A stretch of 64,000 nucleotides of DNA from Paraspadella gotoi. Its lineage: Eukaryota > Chaetognatha. The stretch lies in assembly GCA_051294375.1 (NCBI GenBank), contig CM119267.1, positions 25,497,293-25,561,292 on the forward strand. Reading direction: 5' to 3'. Made by a program: the position numbers and the translations under genes. Below, one piece after another: positions 22,164 to 33,165 of the stretch (position 1 is its first letter; each line of letters begins with the position of its first letter). The notes below the pieces were generated by a model, which had not been told where the DNA came from, did no database searches, and was given only the letters and a program-made list of their open reading frames with translations.

Positions 22164-22388
22164 CGTCCCCCTTCTTGACCAAGATGTAATGTCCAGGCCC
22201 CCAATGGCGTGGCATTACATCGTCATGCTTCCCTCTGGACTAAAAAACAAAGACACAGAACTAAAAAAGTGAGAGAAGTCACAAACTAAAACTATCAAAG
22301 CTACTATTTAAATGATTAAAAGTTTATTTTTAATTTATGTCACAGTCATTGACAAATTATGCCACTGCACCATGACTGATATTGATTC

Positions 22389-23213
22389 TTAAAAAAAGGG
22401 CAATGGTAAAGTCTGAGCCAAAAATGCAGCAAACTTCTGGCGCAACCATGGTCGTAAGTCTATTTCCATCAGTTTAGGGTAAGTATTTTTGCGTTTTCCA
22501 AAAGCTGGTTGCCTTCTTTGGTCTTGAAGAACACGTCTATGAGGGGGGATATAGATCTTTTCAGCGCAGGTTTGAGGGATCATGTATTCTTTCCGGGGTC
22601 CAGTTCTTTCATTTCTTGATTTTGTTTCCCGTTTCTTGACCGAAGACTGATAAGAGCAGGCTTGATTTTTGTGTTGATTCTTGTTTAAGTTGATTCTTGC
22701 AAATGAAGTTTCTCCTTGGATTTTTCCAGCTGAAGTATCTCCTGCTTGAGTTTTTACATCTTTAGCTTTGTCTTTGACAGTTGGTAAGTTGGTCTGCACT
22801 TGAGAATCAGTCTTGGCAACATTGGTTTGTGTTGAAACTGAATCAGAAATGATGGCAATTTGGGTAGTTTGGGAAGATGAGGTTGAGTTGGGAATTTTTG
22901 GCTGAGTTGATTTATTGCAACTCGCCTTGGCTTTTGTGGTCTGTTTTGAAGCATTGGCTTGGGTGAAATAGGTTTGAGTTGAGGTGGAGACAGTTTGGGT
23001 TTTTAAAGGCAGAGGGGACATATGTGAATTCTGGACCAAAGTAAGTAGATCCATTATATTCTTGTCCAGAATTCGTGGGTTTGCATTATTAGTATGCAAT
23101 CTTTTAAAAAAATTTATCAGATTTTCCAAGATGCCAATATATTCTCCTTTGAGGTCATCAGAATTTATTTGATCTATAAAGTTTATTGCGGCCATTTTTG
23201 GATTTATGTTCAA
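22389..23213 (-). CDS. ORF carried by the LTR element, 274 aa
   Basis: The only long ORF inside the LTR element, same orientation as the polypurine tract. Not recognised as Gag: no CCHC knuckle and no major-homology-like segment visible. Features seen: an N-terminal part with helical character (KGEYIGILENLINFFKRLH); a Thr/Gln/Ser-rich middle with repeated STQT/TQTN-type motifs; a basic stretch (SSVKKRETKSRNERTGPRKE); the motif EKIYIPPHRR; and a hydrophobic C-terminus. The frame is intact, which fits a young insertion. It could be a divergent Gag-like nucleic-acid-binding protein or a captured host ORF. Confidence 0.6.
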   Translation of the reverse strand: MNINPKMAAINFIDQINSDDLKGEYIGILENLINFFKRLHTNNANPRILDKNIMDLLTLVQNSHMSPLPLKTQTVSTSTQTYFTQANASKQTTKAKASCNKSTQPKIPNSTSSSQTTQIAIISDSVSTQTNVAKTDSQVQTNLPTVKDKAKDVKTQAGDTSAGKIQGETSFARINLNKNQHKNQACSYQSSVKKRETKSRNERTGPRKEYMIPQTCAEKIYIPPHRRVLQDQRRQPAFGKRKNTYPKLMEIDLRPWLRQKFAAFLAQTLPLPFF

Positions 23214-23728
23214 GATTTAGGGTAAAAAGGTATTGGTTTTTCTGGACAGTTATTTTAATTTTTCTTTTTTTTTTTTTGTCTTTCAAGGGAGCTAACGTTT
23301 TCTTTTTCCTTTTTCTTAAGAGGTTAAAGTCCAATCTTAGCTTTCGCCATTTTTAGTTAGAGAGAGTTGAAGCGATCTTGTTTTTAGTTGCCAGGTTCAA
23401 AGTTTGATGTTTACATTTTGAAAATTCCAAGTTTCGGTTGACGAAGAGTGAAGAGAAAGGAGAAAGTTATCATGTAATTAACATAAAGTAGGGTTTTTTT
23501 TATGCAATTTCTTTGTAGTGATTTTAATAGTTATTTTCTAAAATGGTATCTTTTTTTTTTTTTAGATGGGAGTTTGTAAATTTGGTTTATTTTTAAGTTT
23601 GTTTTTGGTTGTTAGTGAAGAAAATTATTTTTTTTTTATAGAATTTCCGCGGTTTTTTTTTTGCTGAGGGTTTGCACAGGAAACTTAATCCACGGGGAGT
23701 AGGGTGTCGAGCCGCGAAGAGGGCGTCA

Positions 23729-23899
23729 CTTGAGGGGTATTGAAGGCGTGAAGAAATAGAGGGAAAAATAATGGTATATTTCGCGAAGAGTAGAAACGAG
23801 AGAATGTATCGCTAGACAAAATATACTGAGGGGCAGGAGGAGGAGGAAAGAAGAAGAAGAGGAAGAGGAGAATTGGACGGCAGGCCAAATCCTCCTCTG
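23729..23899 (-). repeat. LTR (5' LTR in element orientation)
   Basis: 171 bp; no difference found from 21993-22163 by eye. Internal sequence next to it on the minus strand begins TGACGCCCTCTTCGCGGC, where a primer-binding site would lie; no match to a tRNA end was recognised. Confidence 0.88.
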
Positions 23900-24345
23900 A
23901 TAAATTACGTTTTATAAAAGTGTGCGATCATAGTAAGTTAAAAATTTAGATATGGCTTCTCATCTTGAAATAGCTCTGAAATATTCATATTACATTTGGA
24001 TTCAAGTATTTTTTGTTTGAATTTCCATTTCATTATGATTTACTGCAATATGCAAATGAGATTATAATACTCATTATAATATCCAAATTAGTATATAGAA
24101 ATGCTTTAATCCAATTTACATATTGCAGTAAATAATATTGAGGATGAAATTCATGAACAAATCTTTGAATCAATAAAAAACATGTGAAATCAAAAGACCT
24201 TTTTAATGAGAAGCTATATCTTAATTTTAATACAAATAAAAATAAAATCTTTTACAAGCTATGATTGGTAAAAATTTTCAATTGTAAACAATTGTAACAT
24301 TGAATTGAATTGAATTGAATAACAGGAATTGAGACTGTTGGTCAA

Positions 24346-25330
24346 TTTTTAAATATGCCAATGAATGAAACTCCACGCTCTCAGAGGAAAAGGATTTTTG
24401 ATATCCAATGTAGAGTGAGGGAGCAAGTTGAAAATATTGTCCCAACTGATCATCCTCCTGACTTCATTTTAGAAGTACAGGGAGCCAATAGGAGGTCGAG
24501 TGAAATGTCATTTGCAGAAACTTATTCTCAATTAAGAGTTAATTTAAGAGTGGTAAGGCATTATGAAGAGAAATGGGAAAGAGTACTTGGAATTAGTTTA
24601 ACTAATGAGTGGAGGGCCATCTGGGGAGCAATTATGTACTCTGACACTTCTTTCTATGTTAGATCTTCTATTTGGCGCCAGGTAAATTTAAATTTCTGGA
24701 CAGCATACATGGATTATGCTTATGTAGGAAGAGGTGATGGCAATTGTGATCTTTGTGGTTTTGTAGCACGTGAACGATGGCATATTTTGACTCAGTGTGA
24801 AGTGGTTGTAAGACTTTGGGAGAAGTTGAGTGTGACATTGTTATAATTTGATGATAAGCAAGTAGATAAACGAGAGATGAGCTTAGGCTTAATGAGACAA
24901 GGGGCTAAAGTGAGGTTAAGAAATAAATTAGGATTTACTTTAAGATCTGTTATATTCAAGATGAGAGCAGAGAGGATTAGGCATGTTGAGTCGGCAGTTG
25001 AAAGACTGTGGAAAATATTTGTTATTCATTTGAGAAAGGACTTAGAACAAGATTATTGGGTTGCCAAATTAAATGGCAAATTGGGAAGTTTTAAAAAACG
25101 AATCTTATTGGGAAATGTACTGGGTACATTAAATGAGGATGGGACCATAGAGTGGGGAAACTTAATTAAACGGGTTAAAATTGGCTGTTGGAACTTATTT
25201 CATCAATGTGGGTATCTTGTATTGGGAATTGAGGGACCACATATCTATATTTTATATGGTTTATATGACCACATATCTATATTTTATATGGTGTTTTTTT
25301 TATTAGCGTCTTTTTTGTGTTTTATGTGGT
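24346..25330 (+). pseudogene. 5'-truncated LINE (non-LTR retrotransposon) ORF2 C-terminus
   Basis: An open frame from 24355 continues in the same frame past a single TAA (24844-24846) to about 25332. The first part ends in GNCDLCGFVARERWHILTQC, the C-x2-C...H-x4-C knuckle found downstream of reverse transcriptase in many LINEs, preceded by aromatic-rich sequence (SIWRQVNLNFWTAYMDYAY). The reverse-transcriptase and endonuclease domains are absent, so this is a 5'-truncated copy. Downstream (25330-25430) is AT-rich sequence with AGCGTCT repeats that may be its 3' UTR. The internal stop makes it dead unless read through. Confidence 0.6.
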
Positions 25331-25432
25331 AGCGTCTGTTGTCAATTTATAGCGTCTATTTATAGCGTATATGTAATACACCATGCATTAAATACTTATA
25401 ATGACTTTTTATAAAATAAAACCTTGAATATT

Positions 25433-26084
25433 AAACACTTTTATAATGTTTTAGTTTATTTTTTGCTCTCATGTTTTTCATTAATGCTTTATATTTTTGG
25501 TTTTTGTTCTTGTTTTCATATTTTTTGTTTTTGTTTTTTTACGCATTATCTTGTTTTCATATTTTTTGTTTGTATTTTTTTACGCATTATCTTTGAACGT
25601 TTTATTAACATTGTTTTTCGTTTATGCTTTATAGTTTTTGTCTTTGTTGTCATATTTTTTGTTTGTATTTTTACGAATTATCAAAAAATAAAAATTATAA
25701 ATTTAAAATAAAAACTATTGCTTCTCTTGACATTTGACATTTTTTAGTTTTTCCGGTTTTAAATTAATAAAAAAAAAATATTTTTGTCAGTTGCTACCTT
25801 TTCTGAACCCTTTAAAAACGAGTTCAGGCTCTGCAGTGACTGTGACTGACTCTGTCTGTCTGTCACTTTCTCTTTCTGTCTCTCTCTGTCTCTCTCTCTA
25901 TACTATCTCTTGCGTGATCGTTTTTTGAAAAATTTTGATTTTTTTTCCTTTTTTTTTTTAAATTTTTGAAATAAAAAAAAATCTTTTAAAAACTTTTATT
26001 ATCGCCATTTATTCCGCGCTTTTTTTTCAATGCCAAGTCCCAAATTTACATCCGAGATTTTTTCGTGGATTTATTCTCTTTCTT

Positions 26085-26116
<32 letters not shown>

Positions 26117-28534
26117 ACTCATACACGCATTTGTTTGTTTTATTTATGATGAATGATTCATTGGGTCAATGAATGATTATCATCGCATCAATGAATGACT
26201 ATCATCGTATCAATGAATGATTATCATCACATCAATGAATGACTATCATCGCATCAACCATTTGGTTATTATCACATCAATCATTTGGTTATCATCGCAT
26301 CAATTATTGGTTAATGGTTATCATTGCATCAATATTTGGTTATCATTGCATCAATCATTTGGTTATCATCGCATCAATCCTTTGGTTATCATCGCATCAA
26401 TCCTTTGGTTATCATCGCATCAATATTTGGTTATCATTGAAGGTAGGCTCGATCCTATTCTTTTAAGATTTTTTTTTTAATAAAACGTATAATTTATTAA
26501 TATTACATATTTTTAAAAAAACTTGACCTCATCTTCAGATTTCAGTGGCAAAAGATGCTCTTTTTCATGAAAAACCGCCAGGTTCGCTTTTTATTTTTTT
26601 TACCGGCTTGACCGGTCTTTAATATTTAACAGATACAAAATAGGAATTCGATCCCAGGATTACTCACATTATTGTTAATATTATATCTCTGACATAATAT
26701 TTTTTATCAGATTTAAGGAAAAAAGTGGTCCTTGGCAAGCAGTAAAAAAGATTGATCCCTATAAAGTAAACCAGGTTTGAGTTGTTGTAGTATAATGTGA
26801 TGATGCATTGTTTTTCATTTTAACAAAATCTTGATTTTTCTTTTTTTTTACTTCTTTAATATTTTTGTTCTGATAATAGATCTAGAGGTAAATAAAAATG
26901 ATAACTTTGCTCATAGAAAGGTTACCCGGAGCATTATAACTTTTATTGACACTTTAACAATATAAAAAAAATATTTTGGAGCATCTACAGCATTAATGTA
27001 TTTTTAATGCCGCTATTTCTTTTAACATATGAATTAAGATTCATCCTTGAATCGATCTTAATGGAGATGATTCAATCACTATTTGACTTGAGACTGAGAA
27101 AAGGCAAGGATTTTTAATAGTAACGGTTTAACTCAAAAAGTAATAAAAAAGAAACGGAAATTAGTATAAATGAAAATTGTTGATATGAAAAAAATAAAAA
27201 AGAAGGAAGCATTTTTTTGGACAGCTCATTTTCTTTTGCATGCAACTCTTATATTTTTCTAAAATAAATGAGGCACAGCTCATATGAATTACAAAAGGCA
27301 AAAGTTTCTCAATATGTAAGTTTTATTTTTCGATTTTCACATTAAAATGCCAAAAAATAGCTGGAAAGTAACTGCGACAATTTTTTTTTCCATCATGGGA
27401 GTTTAATTGTATGGTTTTTGTATCGTAGATTAACAATTGGTCTTCTATCTAGTTTGTATTTTATATTGGATCAGTTTAGATTATTTTTCATATTTTAATT
27501 CCATGATTTATTCAAGATTGATATTTAGATTTTTACGAAAGAGCTCAGTTTTGTTAGCCATAGCCAATGAAATTTAAATGATAATGTATACAGCTTTAAA
27601 ATAATCTATCATAAGCATAGATTATGGTATTATAATATTTTTTGGTCAAAATTTTTTTTCTGAGGGTATTTGCTTAATTAAAATTATTATATTATTATAT
27701 AAAGAAAAACATTTTTTTTTATTCTTAAAGTTTTTGATGGATTCTGATAGAGAATAAAAAGTTAAACAAAAGTTAAAAAATATAATTAGTTTCTAAAAAT
27801 TTTTACGTTTTCTAAGTGAAAATGTTAAAAAACTGATAAAATCATCGAAAGATGATGATTATAATTTATTATAGTCTTTCTGATTTTTGATTCATTTATC
27901 ACAGATAACTTTTTATGTGCTATCTGAATCTGGTCTTACAATTTATAAATCCTTAAAGAAAATTTAGCTTTTTTTAATATAAATAAATATTAAAAAATTA
28001 ATTATTAGGGTATAGAGCCATATAAAAAAAAATTGTGTCCATTGAAAGTATATTTAAAAATGAGCATTCCTGGAGTTGAATACGTTCCGGAGGCTTATGG
28101 GAAAATAAAGAGCAATGTTTTTTTGTTCTTTTGTTTCTTATCGGTTTAGACTTAGCCTCGGCATTTGTTATTGTCAAACTCAATACTATTTTTCCCATTA
28201 TAGAATAAAATTATTCTCGGTCTCAACCTGTGACATGGAAGTTGGTTTAATTGTAAAATATTTTAATTTAAAAAAATGTAAAAAGTTTTGGTTCAACGTT
28301 AGAATTTTCAAATTTAATGTTAAATGAAATTCGTTTTTTTCATCTTGACAGTTTTTTAAACGCTAATCGAACACTGGCCTTCTTACCAAACGAAGCAAGT
28401 AAAACTCTAAACACGGAGTATTATTTTTGTCTGCAGCGCCTGACTGGGCGCTTTTCTCTCCTCTTTCCTTCGACGCGCGACCCGCAGGCTCGTCGCCTCC
28501 TCCGCGTCTAAAGTCTCTCATGTCTCTGTTGACG
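25433..28534. other. 3 kb AT-rich gene desert
   Basis: Holds CT/TC microsatellites (about 25855-25910 and 26075-26115) and the minisatellite at 26160. Otherwise low-complexity AT-rich DNA. A GATCCTATTCTTTTAAGATTTTTT stretch just after the minisatellite (26452-26475; longest quoted part CTTTTAAGATTTTTT) resembles the right end of the intron-filling element. No gene supported. Confidence 0.5.
26160..26440. repeat. Minisatellite, about 18-24 bp units
   Basis: Repeats of TTATCATCGCATCAAT with ATTTGGTTATCAT-type variants, about 12-13 units. Open frames over it are by-products of the repeat. Confidence 0.85.
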
Positions 28535-29049
28535 ATGTCTCTCGAGCAGACGGAAGATCTCAAGGTATTTCACAAATTTCATATTTTTTGTAGATTTATT
28601 ATTTAATATTTATTTTTCATTACTTTTGTAAGGCTTTTGAAAGGAGATTGACGGAGGTGATCGGCTACTTGCGTCCGGCAACCGCCAGATGGCGAGTCCT
28701 CCTTGTCCTCATTTCAATTTGCACTGCGAGCGGGGCTTGGCAATGGCTTTCCGACGAGGATACTAAGCAGGTCTAAAGGGAATCTAAAGGTCGAGAACTC
28801 AATTCTCTCTTCATTTCATTTGATTTTTTTCGTTGTTATTAGGTTTCATTCACTCAGTCCCTGATGAACCACCCATTCTTCGCCATTTCCTGCCTCATCT
28901 TCATCCTCCTCTTTTTAATGGGGATCCACAAGCGCGTCGTCGCGCCCTCTATCATCTCCGCGCGCTGCCGCTCCGTTCTCTCCGACTACAACATGTCGTG
29001 CGACGACAACGGGCGCCTCATACTAAAGCCACGCCCAACTGTCAGTTGA
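28535..29049 (+). CDS. CNEP1R1: CNEP1R1 (TMEM188), nuclear envelope phosphatase regulatory subunit
   Basis: CNEP1R1 is the two-pass ER/nuclear-envelope partner that stabilises and activates the phosphatase CTDNEP1, which dephosphorylates lipin. Exons 28535-28564, 28633-28770, 28843-29049, all phase 0, give 124 residues (human 125). [10 protein letters not shown] / [20 protein letters not shown] / [17 protein letters not shown] align directly with human. Two hydrophobic segments are seen ([18 protein letters not shown] and [15 protein letters not shown]). The C-terminal block [20 protein letters not shown] and [17 protein letters not shown] is nearly invariant. An in-frame ATG five codons upstream (28520) is an alternative start; 28535 fits human better. 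CTDNEP1 itself is not in the window. Confidence 0.96.
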
Positions 29050-29487
29050 TCGCGGCGCCAAGATACCCAATCGCGGCGCCTATAACTTTGCTTTTGCTGA
29101 TATTCGCAAAGAGAAAATGCCAAAACGCGAAACTCGAAATAAAGAAATACATCGTGGTTTTCATGTTGATTTGTCAGGGATCGATTGTCTTTTTCACTCT
29201 CCTTCCTTCATTCCCTGTTACGAGGCCATAGTTTTTTCCGAAATTTCCCGTCGTTTAATTTTTCTCCCGTTCAACTCATTCCATGCGGCCATCTTTGTTT
29301 CGTTTCCACTTGCGCTTACGCTCTTCGTCCTCATTCGGCCAGCCCCTCCAGGTCCCCGGCCATCCCGCTCTTCAAATTATTCGATTCATTTTTTTTACAG
29401 GAAATACTTTACAATTCATGAAATTATTACAACCAATGTAATACAATTGCATCTGATGATTCACGATTGATGACTTAAGAGAGGAAA
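29050..29487. other. Intergenic, no supported gene
   Basis: 438 bp between CNEP1R1 and the CCCH gene. Overlapping ORFs in two frames have no family resemblance. Likely UTR and promoter. Confidence 0.5.
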
Positions 29488-30373
29488 ATGTCGTTGGTTG
29501 CTAATTACTCGGACACTGACGAATCGGATCAAGAAGAGAGAGACAGAGTCGGAGGCGATGTTGGAAGCAAAGGCGAACGAAAGCGGAAAAACCAAAATCT
29601 TTTGACAGCAGATTTTTCCGATTCTGATAATGACGATGAAGAGGACGACGGCGATGGTAAACTTCCAGCGTAGATTTTCTCTTCGTCAGCGCCATCTTGT
29701 TTCCTGAAATATCTCAGTTTAACTTTATCGATTAATGATTTCTGACGAAAATAATAATAGTAAATTGGAAAAATATCTTCCCCTTCCCTCAGTATGCTCG
29801 GAGCTTCCCTCCCACCCTTCACTGTCCCGATCGAGGATGCCCCTCCCTTCCTTCAACGGGTCCGTCCTCGACGGCGGAGAGATCCCCTCCGTCTTCCAGA
29901 ATCCTTTCCAAGCGGCGGAGGAGCAGAGGAAGGCCATCCTGGAGCAGCACGTCAAAATGACGGCTTCGCTCCAGGAGAAGGAGGATGAGAAAAAGAAGCG
30001 GCCGCCCTGCTTCAAGTTTCGAAAGGGACAGTGTCACGCCGGCGATAAGTGCCGATTCTATCACGACAAAGGCTCCGCTCCGCGACGAGGACTCACCGGC
30101 AACGCCGACACAGCCGCGGGCGACGCCACGACAGCGGCGCCGCCCGCCGTTTACGCCGCCACGCCCAGACTGGAATTTACGATGTCCAAGTTCGAATTTC
30201 CCGACGAGGCGAGCGGGGTAACGCCGAATGCTGCAGCGCCGGACGAAGACGCGGCGCCGCAGCGGAAAAAGAAACGATGCGGCGTCGCGAGCGGGCTCGT
30301 CCCGCCGAAGAGAGCGATGAACGATTTGACGAAACAACGGGCGGAGGAGAGACCGTGGACTGTAGGAACCTAA
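29488..30373 (+). CDS. CCCH zinc-finger protein, 249 aa
   Basis: Exons 29488-29656 and 29793-30373 (phase 1; strong pyrimidine tract before the acceptor). N-terminus MSLVANYSDTDESDQEE is Asp/Glu/Ser-rich. A middle segment SVFQNPFQAAEEQRKAILEQ leads to a helix and then one CCCH finger CFKFRKGQCHAGDKCRFYH (C-x7-C-x5-C-x3-H), the spacing typical of RNA-binding CCCH fingers. The C-terminus is Ala/Pro-rich, then basic (RKKKRCGVASGLVPPKRAM) and probably nuclear. The family is broad; I cannot assign an orthologue with confidence. It is followed 280 bp later by a CCHC-knuckle gene in the same direction. Confidence 0.85.
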
Positions 30374-30653
30374 TTAGTATTTACAATATTCCTTTTTTTC
30401 GCCTTCATGGATTCGTTATCTTCCCCTCGCATTTATTACTTCATTAATCATTACTTACATCGCTTCTCGGTGTTTTATATTATTTCCGATCGATTTTTTC
30501 GTGAAATTTAATAATTTTTACCAGTCGGTCGGTCGCTTCTCTCGTCATCGGATCATCTTCGTCTTTCGTCGATTTAAACCCGAGTCGAACTTCCTCCTCT
30601 TTTATTCAACTTTTTTGAGTCCGTATTTTTGTCTCTTTTCGGCCGCCAACAAG
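30374..30653. other. Short intergenic spacer
   Basis: 280 bp between the CCCH and the CCHC genes; no element recognised. Probably 3' UTR and promoter. Confidence 0.4.
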
Positions 30654-32902
30654 ATGGAGAGCGAAAGGTTGACAGAGCGGTTGACCAAGTCTTTGACCAA
30701 GTACGCGTTCGACCTCCTTAGAGTTAGCCGGTCCAAAGTTCTCATCGTGGTGGAGAACGAAGAGGGAGAGAGGTTTTGGGCGGCGAACGGGAGACTCAAG
30801 AAGGAATTTCTCAACGAGAGGAGAATCGAGAATCGGAGTTGGGGGATGCATTACGTGGAGGAAGGAGGAGGAGAAGGCGGCAGCGGCGGCATCGATTCTC
30901 TTCCTTTCACCGATCGATCTTCGTCCTTGCCTCGTCTTCCTGGTCTCTCGTCTTCAACGGTCTCCGTTCCTGGTTCGTCTCTGGGTTTTCATCTCGTAAT
31001 TTTTTTTTTCATTTGACTTTTTGCTCTTCAATTTAAATTTATTATTTTTTTAAAGAAAATCCTTCCTGGTCACCCGAGCCCGGCCCCTCGGAATCGCCCC
31101 GAGCGCAAGATTTGTTTGGTCCATCTAGCGCCGTCGGCTCCTCGTTTTTGGGCGGCGCCGGTTCCGGTTCCGATTCTCTCACTGAAGCCGGATTTTTAAA
31201 AGTCTGTCGCGACGATGTCAACTTTTCCGACTTTAGTTCTGGTTTAGTTAGCGATCGGGCCGCTTCCTTAAACGACAGTAGCGCTCGGTTGATTTCGGAT
31301 CTTTCTAAAACTCCGGTCGAGACCTCTTGCCTTCTCTGTGGCGAACGAAGCCACGTAGGGTCTAATTGTCCCATTTTGCGCCGGGACTTCACCCCAAGCG
31401 TCATATGTCACAAATGTAACGCCCCTGGGCACAAGTCACCCGACTGCCCGTTTCGGAAGATCGGCGGGAAAAATGATAACCAAAAAGGAATTGTGTGTCA
31501 TAAATGCAACGCTTCTGGCCATAAGGCTCCAGACTGCCCGCTTCTTTCTCGAATGACCGGCAGAAACAAGGATAAGGACGCTGACGTCATTTGTCACAAA
31601 TGCAAACTTGTTGGCCACAGGGTTCAGGACTGTCCTCAGCGTAGAAAAAATAAGCTATCACGAAATATCCGCTCCCAATATTTCGCTCCCAAGCCCGGTG
31701 GCATAGACGAGGTCATCGCGAGTCTCGGGCTCTGCTTCAAGTGCGGTAATTCGGGTCATAAACCGACCGAGTGCCCTGGCAGCAACCAATCTAAGGATCG
31801 CAATGATCCTAAGAGCGGTGGTTCTGACCGTAGGGAGCGTGGAAGCCCTCCGAGAAGGGATTCCAGTTCAAAATCCAGAAAGTGTTACAATTGCAATTCA
31901 TCGGGCCACGAAAGGTCAGAGTGCCCAAGACTGGCGCAAAATTCTAGTGGTAAAGCGACTGATGATCGTCGCGACAAATCTCGAGAACTTGAACCCGTCT
32001 CCAAGAGGCCACGGTCCTCCTCCAAAGAGGCCGGGCCCTCTCCCAAAGAAACGGTGCTTGTGGATCTTTCACAAGACGACGACGATCCCCCGACGGTGAG
32101 TCTTTTCGAATTGACGATCACGAGATACACTTTTTTATACAGAAGGCTTCATAATCATACGCTGTTAAGCAAAATGAGGCACAAACCAAAAATGAGGAAC
32201 ATAATAAAGTAAACGTAAAAGTAGTAAAACCAAATATAAATGTCTATGAAAAAATCCATGAGTTCGTGAATCGCAGATGAACAAGCCATGAACATAACCG
32301 TAACAATTTTACATCAAATTTTCTCTTGTTTTTCCAAATCTGGAATGAACCGTTGATGTTTATGAACATAAAAATTTAGGTTAACTAATTCTTAAGTTGT
32401 AATAAATATGTTTTTTAGGATATGCAACTGTTCAAGACTAAAAAATTCATATCTCTGCTTATATATATATATATATATTGAAATTCGCCCCGATAGTTCT
32501 ATTTATATTTTTCATATATACAAAATTTCAACATATTTGGTCCTGTAGTTATTCCGGAACCGATTCTCGGTACGAAAAAACGGCGTATCATTTTATAATT
32601 TGAAGCCTTCTGTATAGTTTTTATCAATAAGTATGTAAAACTATTGTTAACATTTTTAATTCTATTTTTTTTTCTTTAATTAAACCCCATTTTTATCACC
32701 AAATCATTCACTCACTTACCAGGAATCGTTATGGGGTCGTGACTTACCCAATATGTTGGAGAATCTGCGCAAAGAAAAAAAGATTACGTTCACTTGGCTG
32801 TCGTCAGAGAAGCGCTACGCCGTCGTCGTTCGTCGCTCTCATGGCGCCGACGATAAACCCGTCAAGATCGCCTCCGTCAAAGAGTTGAACAAGTTGTTTT
32901 GA
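30654..32902 (+). CDS. Novel-looking protein with six CCHC zinc knuckles (paralogue 1)
   Basis: Exons 30654-30972, 31056-32095, 32723-32902 (phases 1, 0), 512 residues. The N-terminal domain (about residues 1-65; ALTKYAFDLL-like helix, then KVLIVVENEEGERFWAANGRL) and the C-terminal domain (TFTWLSSEKRYAVVVRR ... VKIASVKELNKLF) are shared with the next gene. Between them lie six knuckles of exact spacing C-x2-C-x4-H-x4-C over about residues 198-396 (first CLLCGERSHVGSNC, last CYNCNSSGHERSEC), then a Ser/Lys/Arg tail. Such knuckles usually bind single-stranded RNA or DNA. The N-terminal domain weakly resembles the helix-plus-strands half of a MADS box, without its basic extension; that is inference. 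Intron 2 holds a small transposon (32138). Confidence 0.85.
32138..32614. mobile_element. TIR transposon, CAGAAGGCTTC family, short copy
   Basis: 477 bp inside intron 2 of the six-knuckle gene. Ends TACAGAAGGCTTCA ... TGAAGCCTTCTGTA, flanked by TA on both sides, as in Tc1/mariner-type insertions. Its right subterminal part (minus strand GAACTATCGGGGCGAATTTC) is related to both arms of the larger element at 59706-61164. No transposase. Confidence 0.8.
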
Positions 32903-33165
32903 ACGTCGATTCTTTTTCTTGGATTTGATCCTGCTACCTTCATATTTCCCTCGTTCGAAATCTTCTTTTTTTTTTGTGTTGTTGATGTTACGTTATTACG
33001 ACGACATCGTTGTTACAATTTGTACTTCTTAATGACTCAAGTATTTCACGTATTAAACAACTCGGTTTTTTCTCTTCGGTTTTGGTTAACAAATTCGTAA
33101 AGAAATACAATCGAATATAAAACAGAGGTCACCTGATCACTTCAAAGCACTCCCTTCAAAAAACG

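Larger units (their letters stand above)
21988..23904 (-). mobile_element. Young non-autonomous LTR retrotransposon (about 1.9 kb)
   Basis: Two 171-bp direct repeats (21993-22163 and 23729-23899) are identical over their full length and enclose a 1.56 kb internal region. The whole is flanked by the 5-bp duplication ATAAA (21988-21992 and 23900-23904). The internal ORF and a purine-rich tract (minus strand AAGAAGGGGGACG, just before the 22163 LTR edge, as a polypurine tract should be) both point to minus-strand orientation. In that orientation the LTR runs CAGAGG...CTCAAG, not the usual TG...CA. No protease, reverse transcriptase or integrase is present, so it must depend on another element. 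Identical LTRs mean very recent insertion. Confidence 0.85.

Noticed and set aside
21919-22215. 98-codon minus-strand ORF with a Pro/Phe run
   Set aside because: It is the read-through of the LTR's GA-rich tract; the same peptide appears from every LTR copy.
26217-26480. Ile/His-rich ORFs in two frames
   Set aside because: By-product of the minisatellite; both frames are open because the repeat has no stops.
29117-29470. 117-codon ORF after CNEP1R1
   Set aside because: It overlaps another open frame, lies in AT-rich spacer and shows no recognisable domain.
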